Source: Bradyrhizobium sacchari (GTDB lineage: Bacteria; Pseudomonadota; Alphaproteobacteria; Rhizobiales; Xanthobacteraceae). From it: a DNA stretch of 56,149 bases. Shown one piece after another: positions 1-9,580 of the stretch; position 1 is the stretch's first letter, and every line of letters starts with the position of its first letter. The notes under the pieces were generated by a model. It saw only the letters and a list, made by a program, of their open reading frames with translations. It was not told the DNA's origin and ran no database searches. The stretch lies in contig NZ_LWIG01000012.1 in NCBI RefSeq assembly GCF_002068095.1, positions 287,350 through 343,498 on the forward strand, in the 5' to 3' direction. The translations under genes and the position numbers were made by a program.

Positions 1-675
1 GGCGGTTTGGCCCGCTGGAACAGCCTGAGCCGGTTCACGCTCCATTTGTCCGTCGGCGGAACGCTGTTCGCAAGTGCCGGACATGCCAGGGAATTCAAGG
101 ATGTGACCGCAGAAGGCTCGACCCGGACGCAATCCGTCCGGTTCACCGGCATCACCGGCGGGGAGTATTCGGGCTCCTTCCAGCCCGATGCGATCACGAT
201 GGAAAGCCTCGATGGCGAGGTGCTGCGGACCTGGCGCGATCCAGGCCTTGCGTTCTCCGAGGCCGGCTCGGCCGCGCTTACGGACGAGTTGCACCTCGTC
301 TTCTTTTGCGGCGTCGCGATCTGGAATTATCTGACCAATCCATTCCTGCTCGCCCATCCCGACGTCGTGCTGGAGGAACTGCCGCCGTGGCACGAGAACA
401 CCGAGACCTGGCGGCGGCTGCGCGCACAATTCCCTCCGAGCCTGATCACGCTCGCGCCCGATCAGATCTTTTATTTCGATGAGAACGCACTGCAGCGGCG
501 AACGGATCACGATCTGTTCGGGATGAAGGTCGTGCACTACTCCTGGGCCCATGACAGTTTTGGCGGCATCGTGGTGCCGACGCTGCGGCGTGCGCAGACG
601 CTGCAGCCTGACGGAACCGTGAACGCCAAGCCCGTGCTGATGGATGTCGAGATTTTTGATGCCACGTTCGAGTAG
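1..675 (+). CDS. Hypothetical protein, 5'-truncated by window edge
   Basis: The reading frame is open from the window edge to the stop at 673-675, and the first available start (TTG at 7) has no visible ribosome site, so the true start is probably upstream. The visible 220 or so residues hold no signal peptide or membrane segment that I trust. The C-terminal half has a recurring pattern (WRRLRAQFP, then QIFYFDENALQRR, then VVHYSWAHDSFGGIVVPTLRR) that I loosely associate with uncharacterised bacterial proteins of probable beta-sheet type; no function can be given. Its end overlaps the start of the hydrolase gene by 32 bases, which suggests translational coupling and a shared transcript. Confidence 0.6.
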   Translation, partial: GGLARWNSLSRFTLHLSVGGTLFASAGHAREFKDVTAEGSTRTQSVRFTGITGGEYSGSFQPDAITMESLDGEVLRTWRDPGLAFSEAGSAALTDELHLVFFCGVAIWNYLTNPFLLAHPDVVLEELPPWHENTETWRRLRAQFPPSLITLAPDQIFYFDENALQRRTDHDLFGMKVVHYSWAHDSFGGIVVPTLRRAQTLQPDGTVNAKPVLMDVEIFDATFE

Positions 676-1603
676 CAGCGTCGGCGCGCCAACCAGCGTG
701 CAGGCCCCGACGCAGGATCTGCGATCGAGCCGACGCTCGATCAGCTATCACACCGCCGAGATTCAGGGCCTCGAGGTGTTCTATCGCGAAGCGGGCCCTG
801 CCGACGCGCTGGCTGTGCTGCTGCTGCACGGCTTTCCCTCTTCCTCACGGATGTGGGAGCCGTTGCTGCCGCTGCTCGCCGACAAGTATCACCTGATCGC
901 ACCCGACTATCCCGGTTTCGGCCACAGCAGCGCGCCGCCGCCATCCGATTTCAGCTATACATTCGACAACATCGCGGGCGTGATCGGCGAGCTCACCACG
1001 AAGCTTGGTCTCACCAGCTACGTCCTGCTCATGCAGGACTATGGCGGACCGGTCGGCTTCCGCATGGCGCTGGCGCATCCCGAGCGCGTCCGCGGCATCA
1101 TCATCCAGAACGCCGTTTCGCATGAGCAGGGATTGAGCCCGCTGTGGGAAACGCGCCGCAAATACTGGGCCGATCCCGCGCGCGAGCTCGACGCGCTCAA
1201 GGCCAACTTCACGTCTCTGGCGGCGACGCGCCAGCGGCATCTCGGCTCCAGTCCGCATCCCGAGCGTTACGACCCCGATACCTGGACCGACGAATACGCT
1301 TTTCTGACGCGTCCGGACCAGGCCGAGATCCAGACCACGCTGTTCCTGGACTACCGGACCAATGTCGTGTCCTACCCGAAATGGCAGGACTGGCTGCGCA
1401 AGACGAAACCGCCGACGCTGGTGGTCTGGGGCATATACGATCCGTCCTTCACAGTCGCCGGCGCCACCGCCTATCGCGACGATTTACCGGATGCCGAAGT
1501 CCACCTGCTCGAGGCCGGCCATTTCGCGCTCGACGAGGCGACCGACGAGATCGCCGGGCACATGCGCGACTTCCTCGCGCGGCTCGACGGGCAAAAGGGC
1601 TAA
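644..1603 (+). CDS. Alpha/beta hydrolase, epoxide hydrolase/dehalogenase type
   Basis: A 319-residue alpha/beta hydrolase. LHGFP at residues 61-65 supplies the oxyanion turn. The nucleophile elbow reads MQDYGG, so the nucleophile is Asp132 rather than Ser, as in haloalkane and haloacetate dehalogenases and epoxide hydrolases. Asp266 (GIYDPSF) and His293 (AGHFAL) fit the acid and base of the triad. The family forms a covalent ester with an epoxide or alkyl halide carbon and then hydrolyses it; which substrate is used cannot be told. The N-terminal 30 residues are not part of the fold, and a second ATG at 662 is an alternative start. It overlaps the preceding hypothetical gene, so the two are probably co-transcribed. 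Confidence 0.85.
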   Translation: MSRFLMPRSSSSVGAPTSVQAPTQDLRSSRRSISYHTAEIQGLEVFYREAGPADALAVLLLHGFPSSSRMWEPLLPLLADKYHLIAPDYPGFGHSSAPPPSDFSYTFDNIAGVIGELTTKLGLTSYVLLMQDYGGPVGFRMALAHPERVRGIIIQNAVSHEQGLSPLWETRRKYWADPARELDALKANFTSLAATRQRHLGSSPHPERYDPDTWTDEYAFLTRPDQAEIQTTLFLDYRTNVVSYPKWQDWLRKTKPPTLVVWGIYDPSFTVAGATAYRDDLPDAEVHLLEAGHFALDEATDEIAGHMRDFLARLDGQKG

Positions 1604-1863
1604 ACGGGGCATTTCGTCAGTGCTACCCCCGAACAACACCAGCCGGATGATTCCGCTTGCTGGCGAAGACGATCGGAGCCCATCGCGGGCTCGACGGTGG
1701 AATGCGCACGGCACAATCATGGCCGGCGACGCAAGAAGTTGAAAAGTTTGCCGAAGTTGGACCACTGCGACGGGCTGTCACACCTTGTGCGCTCGCACAA
1801 AATCTAACACATCCTAATCAGCACTAACGGGCTTGTTGTCGGGCCCGCGCCTATCCTCCGAGC

Positions 1864-2943
1864 ATGGAAAGCCTTCTCGAAAGCCTTGTTGACGGTTTTG
1901 GGCTTGAGAGGTTGCCGGTCGCCACCAGCGGCCGCGACGCGGAAAGGGGACGAGCGATGTTTACAGACTTGCAGGCGGCACATGCCTGGATTGACGTTCA
2001 GGCCAGCCCGCGGGATCACCAGGTCCATCAGGCGGCGCAGGCGATCCCCAAAGAGAATGAATGGCGCAGACTCGATCGCCGCCCGGATGCGGCGATGGAG
2101 GACATCACGATCTCACAATGGCAAGACGCTCGAACTGCCTCGTCGCACGAGGCGACGACGCCCATGGACCGGTATTTCGTCGGTATCGCCCTGAAAACCA
2201 CGCGCGCGAAATTGACGCGAGACCGCCAGATCATCTTCGACGGAACCATGCCCGCAGGCACGCTCTATGTCAGCGCGCCGTCGAAGCCTCTCTCTGCACA
2301 ATTCCAGGCGCCCTGTGCCTTCCTTCACTTCCACATCCCGGCTGACCAGTTCACGACGCAATCGCCTGCGACCGACGGAGTCGACGACCTCGTCCTGCTG
2401 CGCGATCCGCTCGCCGTCGAACTCGCCAAGGCGCTGATCGAGCATGGCGATGCCGCGGACCGTCCATTCGCGCGCTGTATCGTCCAGACCCTTGCGATGC
2501 ATCTCACGCGGTTGGAGCTGCCACGCGCGCGGGTCAATGCATTGCCGAAATGGCGGCTGCGACGCGTCGAGCAGCATATCGCCGATCATTTCGACCGCAG
2601 CATCAGCCTGTCCGAACTCGCCAGCGTCGCTGGCCTGTCCAGGATGCACTTTGCGGCGCAATTCCGCGCCGCGACCGGCTATCGTCCGCGCGAATATCTG
2701 CTCAATCACCGGATCCAACATGCGAAGACGCTGCTGGCGACGACAGGGCGGCCGCTGGCCGAGATCGCGCTTGCCGTCGGCTTCTCGACGCAGGCGCATT
2801 TTTCGACTGTCTTCAAGCGCATCAGCGGTCAATCGCCGGCACGCTGGCGGCTCGGCAGCAAGAGCGAACCCCTTGAGGTCGAAGCACCGTCGCGGCGCCG
2901 TCCTGCCGCGGAGAGAGACTGGATCGCCAGCGCGGCCGCCTAA
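1864..2943 (+). CDS. AraC-family transcriptional regulator
   Basis: The C-terminal 100 residues carry the double helix-turn-helix of AraC/XylS regulators: the first around SLSELASVAGLSRMHFAAQF, the second around AEIALAVGFSTQAHFSTVFK, ending in the usual SPARWR. The N-terminal part (about residues 60-230) is an unassigned effector-binding domain. The start is uncertain: ATG at 1864 gives 359 residues, but the first 31 are unlike a folded domain and ATG at 1957 is equally possible. It stands alone, convergent with the molybdopterin oxidoreductase, and 260 bases separate it from the hydrolase upstream; that gap shows nothing I can name. Confidence 0.85.
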   Translation: MESLLESLVDGFGLERLPVATSGRDAERGRAMFTDLQAAHAWIDVQASPRDHQVHQAAQAIPKENEWRRLDRRPDAAMEDITISQWQDARTASSHEATTPMDRYFVGIALKTTRAKLTRDRQIIFDGTMPAGTLYVSAPSKPLSAQFQAPCAFLHFHIPADQFTTQSPATDGVDDLVLLRDPLAVELAKALIEHGDAADRPFARCIVQTLAMHLTRLELPRARVNALPKWRLRRVEQHIADHFDRSISLSELASVAGLSRMHFAAQFRAATGYRPREYLLNHRIQHAKTLLATTGRPLAEIALAVGFSTQAHFSTVFKRISGQSPARWRLGSKSEPLEVEAPSRRRPAAERDWIASAAA

Positions 2944-2951
2944 CTGATGCC

Positions 2952-2966
2952 TCCGCGCCTTGCGGA
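2952..2966. terminator. Weak hairpin between convergent genes
   Basis: TCCGC pairs with GCGGA across a five-base loop in the 35-base gap between the AraC gene and the convergent molybdopterin oxidoreductase. No T-run follows, so its role as a terminator is only suggested by position. Confidence 0.3.
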
Positions 2967-2978
2967 CCCCGCGCTCCG

Positions 2979-5300
2979 TCACACCGGATCGAAGGCACGG
3001 ATCGGCGGCAGGTTGCCGGTGAACTTCTCGACCTCGACCGTTGTCAGCTGCCCGGTGCAGCCCTGCGCGAAGGACGAGGTGCCGATGTCGCGGGTGAGCA
3101 CGTTGGGATTGCCGTGAACGCAGAGCGGGGCGTCGTCCTCGGGATCCATGGGGTCATACCAGGCGCCGGTCGGAAGCTGGACGACACCGGCCGCAATCCC
3201 GTCGGTGACGTGGATGGCGGCAAGGCACGCACCGCGCTCGTTGAACAAGCGGATGATATCGCCGTCCTTGATGCCGCGCGCGTCGGCATCGCGAGGGTTC
3301 ATGCGCGCGACCTCGCGGCCGCGATGCTTTGCGCCAAGCGAGTGGCCGCCGAAATCGAGCTGGCTGTGCAGGCGCGTCACCGGCTGGTTGGCGACGAGGA
3401 AGCACGGCGCGCCAGGCTTGGGCACGTCGGTCTTCTCGAGCCAGACCGGATGGCCAGGGCAGTCCGCGTCGCCATGACCGGCGATCTTCTGCGAAAAGAT
3501 CTCGATGCGGCCGCTCGGCGTCGGCAGCGCATGATTGACCGGATCCTCGCGAAAGCGGCGCAGCCGGCCGCCATCGTCGGGCTGCTGCGGCACGACCAGG
3601 CTGCCGCGGCGCCAGAATTCGTCGAAGTCAGGCGCCTCCAGGCCGCGCTTGGCGAGCGAGGCGCGGGTCGGCTCATAGAGATATTCCAGCCACTGGCGTG
3701 AGGTGCGTCCCTCGGTGAAGGGTTCGCGCGCACCGAGGCGCTCGGCGAGATCGGCGAAGATCTCGTAGTCGTCGCGCGCAAGGCCGAACGGCTCAGCGAT
3801 CCGGTGCATCGCGACCATGAGCGGATCGTTGCTGGAATAGCCGATGTCCTCGCGCTCCAGCGTCATCGTCGAGGGCAGCACGATGTCGGCATGCCGCGCG
3901 GTCGCAGTCCAGGCGAGCTCGTGCACGACGAAGGTGTCTGCTTTCGCGAACGCCTTGCGCAGGCGGTTGATGTCCTGGTGATGGTGGAAGGGATTGCCGC
4001 CGGCCCAGTAGACGAGGCGGATGTCCGGATAGGTGCGCGTCTCGCCATTGTAGCGATAGGAGGTGCCGGGATTGAGCAGCATGTCAGCGATGCGCGCGAC
4101 CGGAATGAAGTCGCGCACGCCGTTGCGGCCCTGCCCCAGCGTCGGCCCCGGCACGTCGTTGACGCGGCGGCCGTAATAGCCGATCGCCCCGAGCGAGTAA
4201 GCGTAGCCGCCGCCGGGAAGGCCGATCTGGCCGAGAGCCGCCGCCAGCACCATGCCCATCCACACCGGCTGCTCGCCATGTTCGGCGCGCTGGAGCGAGT
4301 GCGAGACGGTGATCAGTGCGCGTTTGCCGGCAAGGCGGCGCGCGAGCGAGCGGATCGTCTCCGGCTCGACGCCAGAGATCGCGGCGGCCCATTCGGCGTG
4401 CTTTGCCTGCCCGTCGCTTTCGCCGGTGAGATAACGCAGGAAGACCGGCCAGCCCTCGGCGTAGCGATCGAGGAAGGCCTGGTCGTGGAGCTTCTCGCTC
4501 ACCAGCGTATGGACGATGCCGAGCATCAAGGCGGTGTCCGTGCCGGGCACGCAACTCATCCATTCGGCGCCGGCTTCGACCGGCAGATCCTCACGGAGCG
4601 GGCTGACCAGGATGAATTCGCAGCCGCGCTTGCGCGCCGCCGCCATCGCACCGCGCTCGACATGCTTGCTGATCGAGCCGCCGGCCACCATGGAGTTCTT
4701 CAGCGCCATGCCGCCGAACGCCAGCACGATGTCGGTCTCGGTCGCGATCTGCTCCCAGGTGACGTTGCGCTTGGTGATGTCCTCGTAGCCGCAGAGGATC
4801 TGCGGCAGCAGCACCGAGGACGCGCCGGAGGAATAAGTGTTCACCGAGCGCACATAGCCGCCCATCGCGATGTTGAGGAAGCGATGCACCTGGCTCTGGG
4901 CGTGATGGAAGCGGCCTGCGCTCGACCAGCCATAGGAGCCGCCGAACACGGCGCCGGGCCCGCGTGTGTCGCGGATGCGGCAGAGCTCGTCACCGAGGAG
5001 ATCGAGTGCCTTCTCCCAACTGACGGAGACGAATTCATCGCGGCCGCGGCGGTCGTCCGGACCGGGCCCGCGCTCGAGCCAGCCGCGGCGGATCGCCGGC
5101 TGGGCGATGCGTGCCTGATGGCGGAGCGCGCCGGGGAAATTGTCGATGATGCCGTTCGGATCGGGATCACCCGCATAGGCCCTGACCTCGAGCCCGGCCG
5201 CGCCATTGCGCGCCGAGAACACGCCCCAATGCGAGGTGTGCGGCTTGAAGCCGTCCGAGAGGTCGAGGCCGGGGTCGGGAAAGCCAATCGTATCGTCCAT
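2979..5300 (-). CDS. Molybdopterin oxidoreductase, BisC/TorA/DMSO reductase family
   Basis: With the ATG at 5300 (GAGG eight bases upstream) the protein has 773 residues, the usual size for biotin sulfoxide, TMAO and DMSO reductases. A longer frame to 5345 exists but lacks that ribosome site. The N-terminus has no Cys cluster for an iron-sulfur centre and no twin-arginine signal, so a cytoplasmic enzyme like BisC fits better than a periplasmic respiratory one. FGGSYGWSSAGRFHHAQ (119-135) is the family signature, and Ser157 in TYSSGAS is the expected molybdenum ligand. The end (from about residue 640) is the molydopterin dinucleotide-binding domain. The physiological S- or N-oxide substrate is unknown. 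It is divergent from the RidA gene. Confidence 0.88.
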   Translation of the reverse strand: MDDTIGFPDPGLDLSDGFKPHTSHWGVFSARNGAAGLEVRAYAGDPDPNGIIDNFPGALRHQARIAQPAIRRGWLERGPGPDDRRGRDEFVSVSWEKALDLLGDELCRIRDTRGPGAVFGGSYGWSSAGRFHHAQSQVHRFLNIAMGGYVRSVNTYSSGASSVLLPQILCGYEDITKRNVTWEQIATETDIVLAFGGMALKNSMVAGGSISKHVERGAMAAARKRGCEFILVSPLREDLPVEAGAEWMSCVPGTDTALMLGIVHTLVSEKLHDQAFLDRYAEGWPVFLRYLTGESDGQAKHAEWAAAISGVEPETIRSLARRLAGKRALITVSHSLQRAEHGEQPVWMGMVLAAALGQIGLPGGGYAYSLGAIGYYGRRVNDVPGPTLGQGRNGVRDFIPVARIADMLLNPGTSYRYNGETRTYPDIRLVYWAGGNPFHHHQDINRLRKAFAKADTFVVHELAWTATARHADIVLPSTMTLEREDIGYSSNDPLMVAMHRIAEPFGLARDDYEIFADLAERLGAREPFTEGRTSRQWLEYLYEPTRASLAKRGLEAPDFDEFWRRGSLVVPQQPDDGGRLRRFREDPVNHALPTPSGRIEIFSQKIAGHGDADCPGHPVWLEKTDVPKPGAPCFLVANQPVTRLHSQLDFGGHSLGAKHRGREVARMNPRDADARGIKDGDIIRLFNERGACLAAIHVTDGIAAGVVQLPTGAWYDPMDPEDDAPLCVHGNPNVLTRDIGTSSFAQGCTGQLTTVEVEKFTGNLPPIRAFDPV

Positions 5301-5601
5301 CGTCTGATCCTCGTTCCGGGGCGTGGTGGCAGTATACCGATCCACACCCCGATGTCGTCGTGATCAGGGGCAGCGGAAACGCTGGGCTGGCGCGCGCAAG
5401 GACAGCTTGGCAAACATTTCACGGAATGATCGAGGGCAACGCGAGAGCCGTTTATTATCCCAATATCAATGCCTTAATGATCCGACTCGGACGCCACGGT
5501 CCCCATCTGTCGATCAGGTTTCGCATCGATCTCTTCAAAGGACATGGACGGAGAAATGTGCGATATGCCCGCCCATCCCTTCCAGCAACATCGGTCTCAT
5601 C

Positions 5602-5952
5602 ATGATCCAGCGCGTCCTGCCCTACGAAGGTCTGCTCCACGAAGTGGTCGAGCACAACGGCGTGCTCTACATCGGTGGAATCGTCCCCGAGGACACCAGC
5701 CTCGACATGTCGGGCCAAGCCAATGACGTCCTCGGGCAGCTGGCGCGCCTGCTGAAGACGCTCGGATCTGACCTCGCCAACGTCCTTCAGGTGACCATCT
5801 ACATGACCGACCTGAAGGAAAAGGCCGCGTTCAATGCGGCCTGGAAGGCGCACTTTGCGGAAACCCACCTGCCGGCACGCGCCGCGATCGGCGTAGCCGA
5901 TCTCGGGCCTGGCGTGAAACTCGAAATGACCGCCATCGCTGCCCGGCAATAG
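5602..5952 (+). CDS. RidA/YjgF family protein
   Basis: A 116-residue protein with the RidA fold pattern: VLYIGGIVPED, then a long helix QLARLLKTLGSDLANVLQVT, then the catalytic-type Arg in LPARAAIGVADL and a C-terminal KLEMTAIA strand. RidA proteins deaminate reactive enamine/imine intermediates released by PLP enzymes. Residues 1-12 and the loop differ from classical RidA, so it may be one of the less characterised Rid subgroups. The frame is open further upstream but ATG at 5602 gives the family length. It is convergent with tctA, with 41 bases between. Confidence 0.85.
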   Translation: MIQRVLPYEGLLHEVVEHNGVLYIGGIVPEDTSLDMSGQANDVLGQLARLLKTLGSDLANVLQVTIYMTDLKEKAAFNAAWKAHFAETHLPARAAIGVADLGPGVKLEMTAIAARQ

Positions 5953-5993
5953 CCGCGCGCGGGCGGCCCGTCAGATGACCTTTCTGCCCGGCC

Positions 5994-7493
5994 TCATTCC
6001 TGGAGCGCCTCCTCGCGCCGCGCGCGGATCGTCGGCAGCATGATCAGGATGATCGCGATGGCGGCCGCGGCGAGGAGGCTCGCCGAGATCGGCGAGGTCA
6101 GCAGCACGGTGGCGTCGCCCCGTGACAGCACCATGGCGCGGCGGAAATTCTCCTCGATGGCCGGGCCCAGGACCAGGCCCAGCAGCAGCGGCGCCGCCGG
6201 CAATTGCAGCTTGATCAGGACGTAGCCGAACACGCAGAACACGGCCGCCTCATAGACCTCGAACGTTCCGCTGTTGATGGAATAGACGCCGATCGAGCAG
6301 AACACCATGATCGCGGGAAAGAGGTAGCGATAGGGGATGGTGAGCAGCTTCACCCACAGCCCGACCAGCGGAAGGTTGAGGATCAGCAGCATGAGGTTGC
6401 CGACCCACATCGAGGCGATCAGGCCCCAGAACAGGGTCGGATTCTTCGTCATCACTTCCGGGCCCGGATGGATGTTGTGGATGTTCATGGCGCCGACCAT
6501 CAGCGCCATCACGACGTTGGAGGGAACCCCTAACGTCAGCAGGGGAATGAACGAGGTCTGGGCGCCGGCATTGTTCGCGGATTCCGGGCCCGCAACGCCC
6601 TCGATCGCGCCCTTGCCGAACTGCTCGGGATGCCGCGACAGCTTCTTCTCCAGCGTATAGGACGCAAAGGACGACAGCACCGCGCCGCCCCCGGGGAGGA
6701 CGCCGAGCAGCGTGCCGAGCGTCGTGCCGCGCAGCATTGCCGGAACCATGCGGCGGAAGTCCTCACGGGTCGGAAACAAATTGGTGATCTTCTGGGTGAC
6801 CACCGACAGCTTGTCGTCCTGCTCGAGATTCTTGACGATCTCGGCGAAGCCGAAGATGCCCATCGCCAGCGGCACGAAATCGAGGCCGTCGAACAGCTGG
6901 GGGATGCCGAAGGCAAAGCGCTGACTGCCGCTGTTGAGGTCAGTGCCGACGAGGCTCAGGAGCATGCCGAGCACGACCATGCCGATGCCCTCGAGGAACG
7001 GACCGCTCGACAGCACCGAGGCAAGGATCAGGCCCAGGATCATCAACGCGAAGAATTCCTTCGGGCCAAACAGCAGCGCGGTCGCCGTCAGCGGGCCCGC
7101 GAGGGCTGCAAGAGCGAGCGTGGCCACGCATCCGGCGAAGAAGGAGCCGATGGCCGCTGTTGAGAGCGCGACGCCGGCGCGGCCCTGCTTGGCCATCTGG
7201 TAGCCGTCGATCGTGGTCACGACGGACGAGGACTCGCCGGGCAGATTGACGACGATGGCCGTGGTCGAGCCGCCATATTGCGCACCGTAATAGATGCCGG
7301 CGAGCATGATCAGCGCGGCGTCCGGTTGCAGGGCATAGGTGATCGGCAGCAGCATCGCGATGGTCGCGAGCGGACCGAGCCCGGGCAGCACGCCGATCAG
7401 GGTGCCGAGCAGGCAGCCGAAGAAGGCGTAGAGCAGGTTGGCGGGCTGGGCCGCCGTGGCAAAGCCGATCGCCAGATTGTGGAAGAGATCCAT
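5994..7493 (-). CDS. tctA: Tripartite tricarboxylate transporter large permease (TctA)
   Basis: A 499-residue, highly hydrophobic protein with about 12 membrane segments and the TctA hallmark near the N-terminus (LIGVLPGLGPLATIAMLLP) and its partial repeat in the middle (GVLPGGGAVLSSF). TctA forms the proton- or sodium-driven translocation unit of TTT carboxylate uptake systems with TctB and a periplasmic TctC receptor. It is the last gene of the long minus-strand operon, 12 bases after tctB. The substrate is set mainly by the receptor, here probably the TctC encoded at 17052. Confidence 0.93.
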   Translation of the reverse strand: MDLFHNLAIGFATAAQPANLLYAFFGCLLGTLIGVLPGLGPLATIAMLLPITYALQPDAALIMLAGIYYGAQYGGSTTAIVVNLPGESSSVVTTIDGYQMAKQGRAGVALSTAAIGSFFAGCVATLALAALAGPLTATALLFGPKEFFALMILGLILASVLSSGPFLEGIGMVVLGMLLSLVGTDLNSGSQRFAFGIPQLFDGLDFVPLAMGIFGFAEIVKNLEQDDKLSVVTQKITNLFPTREDFRRMVPAMLRGTTLGTLLGVLPGGGAVLSSFASYTLEKKLSRHPEQFGKGAIEGVAGPESANNAGAQTSFIPLLTLGVPSNVVMALMVGAMNIHNIHPGPEVMTKNPTLFWGLIASMWVGNLMLLILNLPLVGLWVKLLTIPYRYLFPAIMVFCSIGVYSINSGTFEVYEAAVFCVFGYVLIKLQLPAAPLLLGLVLGPAIEENFRRAMVLSRGDATVLLTSPISASLLAAAAIAIILIMLPTIRARREEALQE

Positions 7494-7505
7494 CGCCCGG
7501 CTCGC

Positions 7506-7973
7506 TCAGTTGAGAAGGGACGGCCACACGGGCAATGGCAGGCCGAGGCCATAGACGAAGACGGCAAGGCACAGCACGATGAGCACCGCCGCGTTGGTCA
7601 ACGCGCCCGTCCAGGTGAATTCGGGGCTGGCCCTGCTCGACACCATGATCAGCACGAACAGCGCGCCGACCAGCCCGAGCGGGAACAAGAGGGCACCGAA
7701 CAGGATGACGGATCCGGTGATCCAGGCGAGGCCCTTGATATCCCATGCGCGTAGCGTCTCCCGGCCCGCCGCCGACTTCATTGCACTGAGGATCACGACG
7801 AGACCGATGGTAGCGAGCACGATCGCGAGCAGGCGCGGGAAATAGCCCGGCCCCATCTTAGCCGCCGTGCCTGCGGGATACTGCAGCGCCGTGACGAAGA
7901 AGAAGATTGCAAAGGCGAGAAACAGGGCACCGGAGGCGAAGGCTCTGTGATTGCGGATTGCCAATCCTTTCAT
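7506..7973 (-). CDS. tctB: Tripartite tricarboxylate transporter small permease (TctB)
   Basis: A 155-residue membrane protein with four predicted helices and the MGPGYFPRLLAIVLATIGL segment typical of TctB. The ATG at 7973 overlaps the stop of the upstream carboxymuconolactone decarboxylase-like gene in an ATGA, so translation is coupled. A much longer open frame exists upstream to 8210 but it is read through the neighbouring gene and is not credible. It partners TctA as the small subunit. Confidence 0.9.
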   Translation of the reverse strand: MKGLAIRNHRAFASGALFLAFAIFFFVTALQYPAGTAAKMGPGYFPRLLAIVLATIGLVVILSAMKSAAGRETLRAWDIKGLAWITGSVILFGALLFPLGLVGALFVLIMVSSRASPEFTWTGALTNAAVLIVLCLAVFVYGLGLPLPVWPSLLN

Positions 7974-8767
7974 TCCCGCCCTCCGTCGCCCGATCCCTCG
8001 CCGGTATTCTCGGGGCGTCCCTCGAGGGCCTCCATCAGGACCGGCACGCCGATGGCGCAGGCATGCACGCCGAGATGCGCTGTCATCTGGAGAACCTGAC
8101 GGATCTCCCGCTGGCCGATGCCGAGCCGCAGCGCCCGCTTGATCTGCACACGCAGCCCTTGCGGATTGAGCGCGGTGAAGCAGGCGTTCAACGCCAGCGA
8201 GATCAGACATTGCGAGCGCTGGTCAAGGCCGTCGCCAGCGGGCCGATCGGCGAGGAGATCCAGCAGGACGGCGAAATAGCCGGGATCGCTCCGCAGCCAT
8301 TGCTCGCAGAAATCCGGCCAGTCCCCGAATTGCGCCACATAGGCATCGCGCAACGCCTGCTGCTCTTTCGTGAGTTCGGAATGATCGGCCTGAATTCCAG
8401 CGCGCGCCAATTCCTCGGCAAGGATGCCGATGCCGACGTTGCAGCCGTCCAGCCCCTGCAACGTCGCGAGGCGAAACACGTCGATGATCTCCCGTGCCGT
8501 CGCGCCCTCCTGAAGCGCGAGGCGAAGGTGCAGCGCAAGGCCGGAGCGGAATAGATGCGTCGACGAGCCGTCGAGCGCGACGTAGATCAGCTCGCACATC
8601 TTGCGAGACAGCGGCCCCTTCTCCGCGGCATAGCCCGCATACCTGCCGTAGGCCTGAAGAAACTCGGGATCAAAACGCAACAGGCCTTCCGTCCAGGGCC
8701 GCCAATAGCCGCGGGCCTTGATATAGGCCTCTTTCAACACTTCTTGTTCCGGCGTCAGGTCGGCCAT
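7970..8767 (-). CDS. Carboxymuconolactone decarboxylase-like (AhpD-fold) protein
   Basis: A 265-residue helical protein made of two related halves (about 20-130 and 140-245), each with the carboxymuconolactone decarboxylase/AhpD pattern (for example LSRKMCELIYVALDG then LALQEGATAREIIDVFRLAT, and RSQCLISLALNACFTALN then LRLGIGQREIRQVLQMTAHLG). The CxxC pair of peroxidase-type AhpD is not seen. In catabolic operons such proteins decarboxylate or isomerise lactone acids, or have no known role. ATG at 8767 follows a GGGA ribosome site; a TTG at 8788 would overlap the upstream stop. Coupled by ATGA to tctB. Confidence 0.85.
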   Translation of the reverse strand: MADLTPEQEVLKEAYIKARGYWRPWTEGLLRFDPEFLQAYGRYAGYAAEKGPLSRKMCELIYVALDGSSTHLFRSGLALHLRLALQEGATAREIIDVFRLATLQGLDGCNVGIGILAEELARAGIQADHSELTKEQQALRDAYVAQFGDWPDFCEQWLRSDPGYFAVLLDLLADRPAGDGLDQRSQCLISLALNACFTALNPQGLRVQIKRALRLGIGQREIRQVLQMTAHLGVHACAIGVPVLMEALEGRPENTGEGSGDGGRE

Positions 8768-8780
8768 CGCGCTTGTCCCG

Positions 8781-9554
8781 TCAGGCAATGTTGGTCAGGG
8801 TGATGCCGCCGTCGACGGTGAGCACCTGCGCCGAGATGAAGCCGGCCTCGTCACCGGCGAGGAAACAGATCGCCTTGGCGATGTCGTCGACCGTGCCGAG
8901 CCGGCCCAGCGGCGTTCGTGCGACCCGGCGCGCGTCGAGCTCGGCGTTGCGGTTGCGCATCGTTCCTTCGGTTGGAATCGCCGATGGCGCCACGGCATTG
9001 ACGCGGATGTTGCGCTCCCCGAGCTCCGCCGCGGCAGCGCGCGTGATGCCCATGACGCCGGCCTTGATGCCGCTGTAGACGATGCTGTTCTTGGCCGAGA
9101 TCAGGCCGGCGACCGAGGCGACGTTGACGATGGCGCCGCCGCGCTCCGCATCCATCACCTCCGCGGCGGCCTGGATCCCCCAGATGATCGCCTTAAAGCC
9201 GATGTTGAGCATGCGATCGACGGTTTCCGCGGCAATGTCCGGGACGGATTGATAGCGCACCCATGCCGCGTTGTTGACGAGAATATCGAAGCGACCTTGC
9301 TGCTGCGCCAATCCCAGAACCGCCTGCCGCATGCCGTCGCGGCTGGAGACATCCTGCGTCACGGCAACCGCGTTGCCGCCGGCTGCCTTGATCGCGCCCA
9401 CGGTGCTGTCAACGAATTCCGGCTTCAAATCATTGACGCCGACGATCGCGCCGCGCGCGGCGAGCTTGAGCGCTGTTGCGCGGCCGATGCCGTTGCCGGC
9501 GCCGGTGACGAGTGCGACGCGGCCCGCGAGCGTCTGATCCCTGGTTTCGGTCAT
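8781..9554 (-). CDS. Short-chain dehydrogenase/reductase
   Basis: A 257-residue classical SDR with the NAD(P)-binding TGAGNGIG near residue 20, NNAAW after strand four, the active-site Tyr-Lys pair in YSGIK, and a C-terminal VDGGITL. ATG at 9554 follows a GGGAG site; the frame runs ten codons further upstream without one. Within this operon a likely job is oxidation of a hydroxy group, perhaps a 3-hydroxyacyl-CoA or ring alcohol made by the crotonase, but this is inference. It is exactly as long as the second SDR of the operon, though the two sequences are clearly diverged. Confidence 0.9.
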   Translation of the reverse strand: MTETRDQTLAGRVALVTGAGNGIGRATALKLAARGAIVGVNDLKPEFVDSTVGAIKAAGGNAVAVTQDVSSRDGMRQAVLGLAQQQGRFDILVNNAAWVRYQSVPDIAAETVDRMLNIGFKAIIWGIQAAAEVMDAERGGAIVNVASVAGLISAKNSIVYSGIKAGVMGITRAAAAELGERNIRVNAVAPSAIPTEGTMRNRNAELDARRVARTPLGRLGTVDDIAKAICFLAGDEAGFISAQVLTVDGGITLTNIA

Positions 9555-9580
9555 GGCTGTCTCCCTCACGCTATTGTCCT

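Noticed and set aside
3804..5363. Long open frame on the plus strand (519 codons) opposite the molybdopterin oxidoreductase
   Set aside because: Its translation is rich in Arg, Ala and His with no domain; it mirrors codon bias of the real gene on the other strand.
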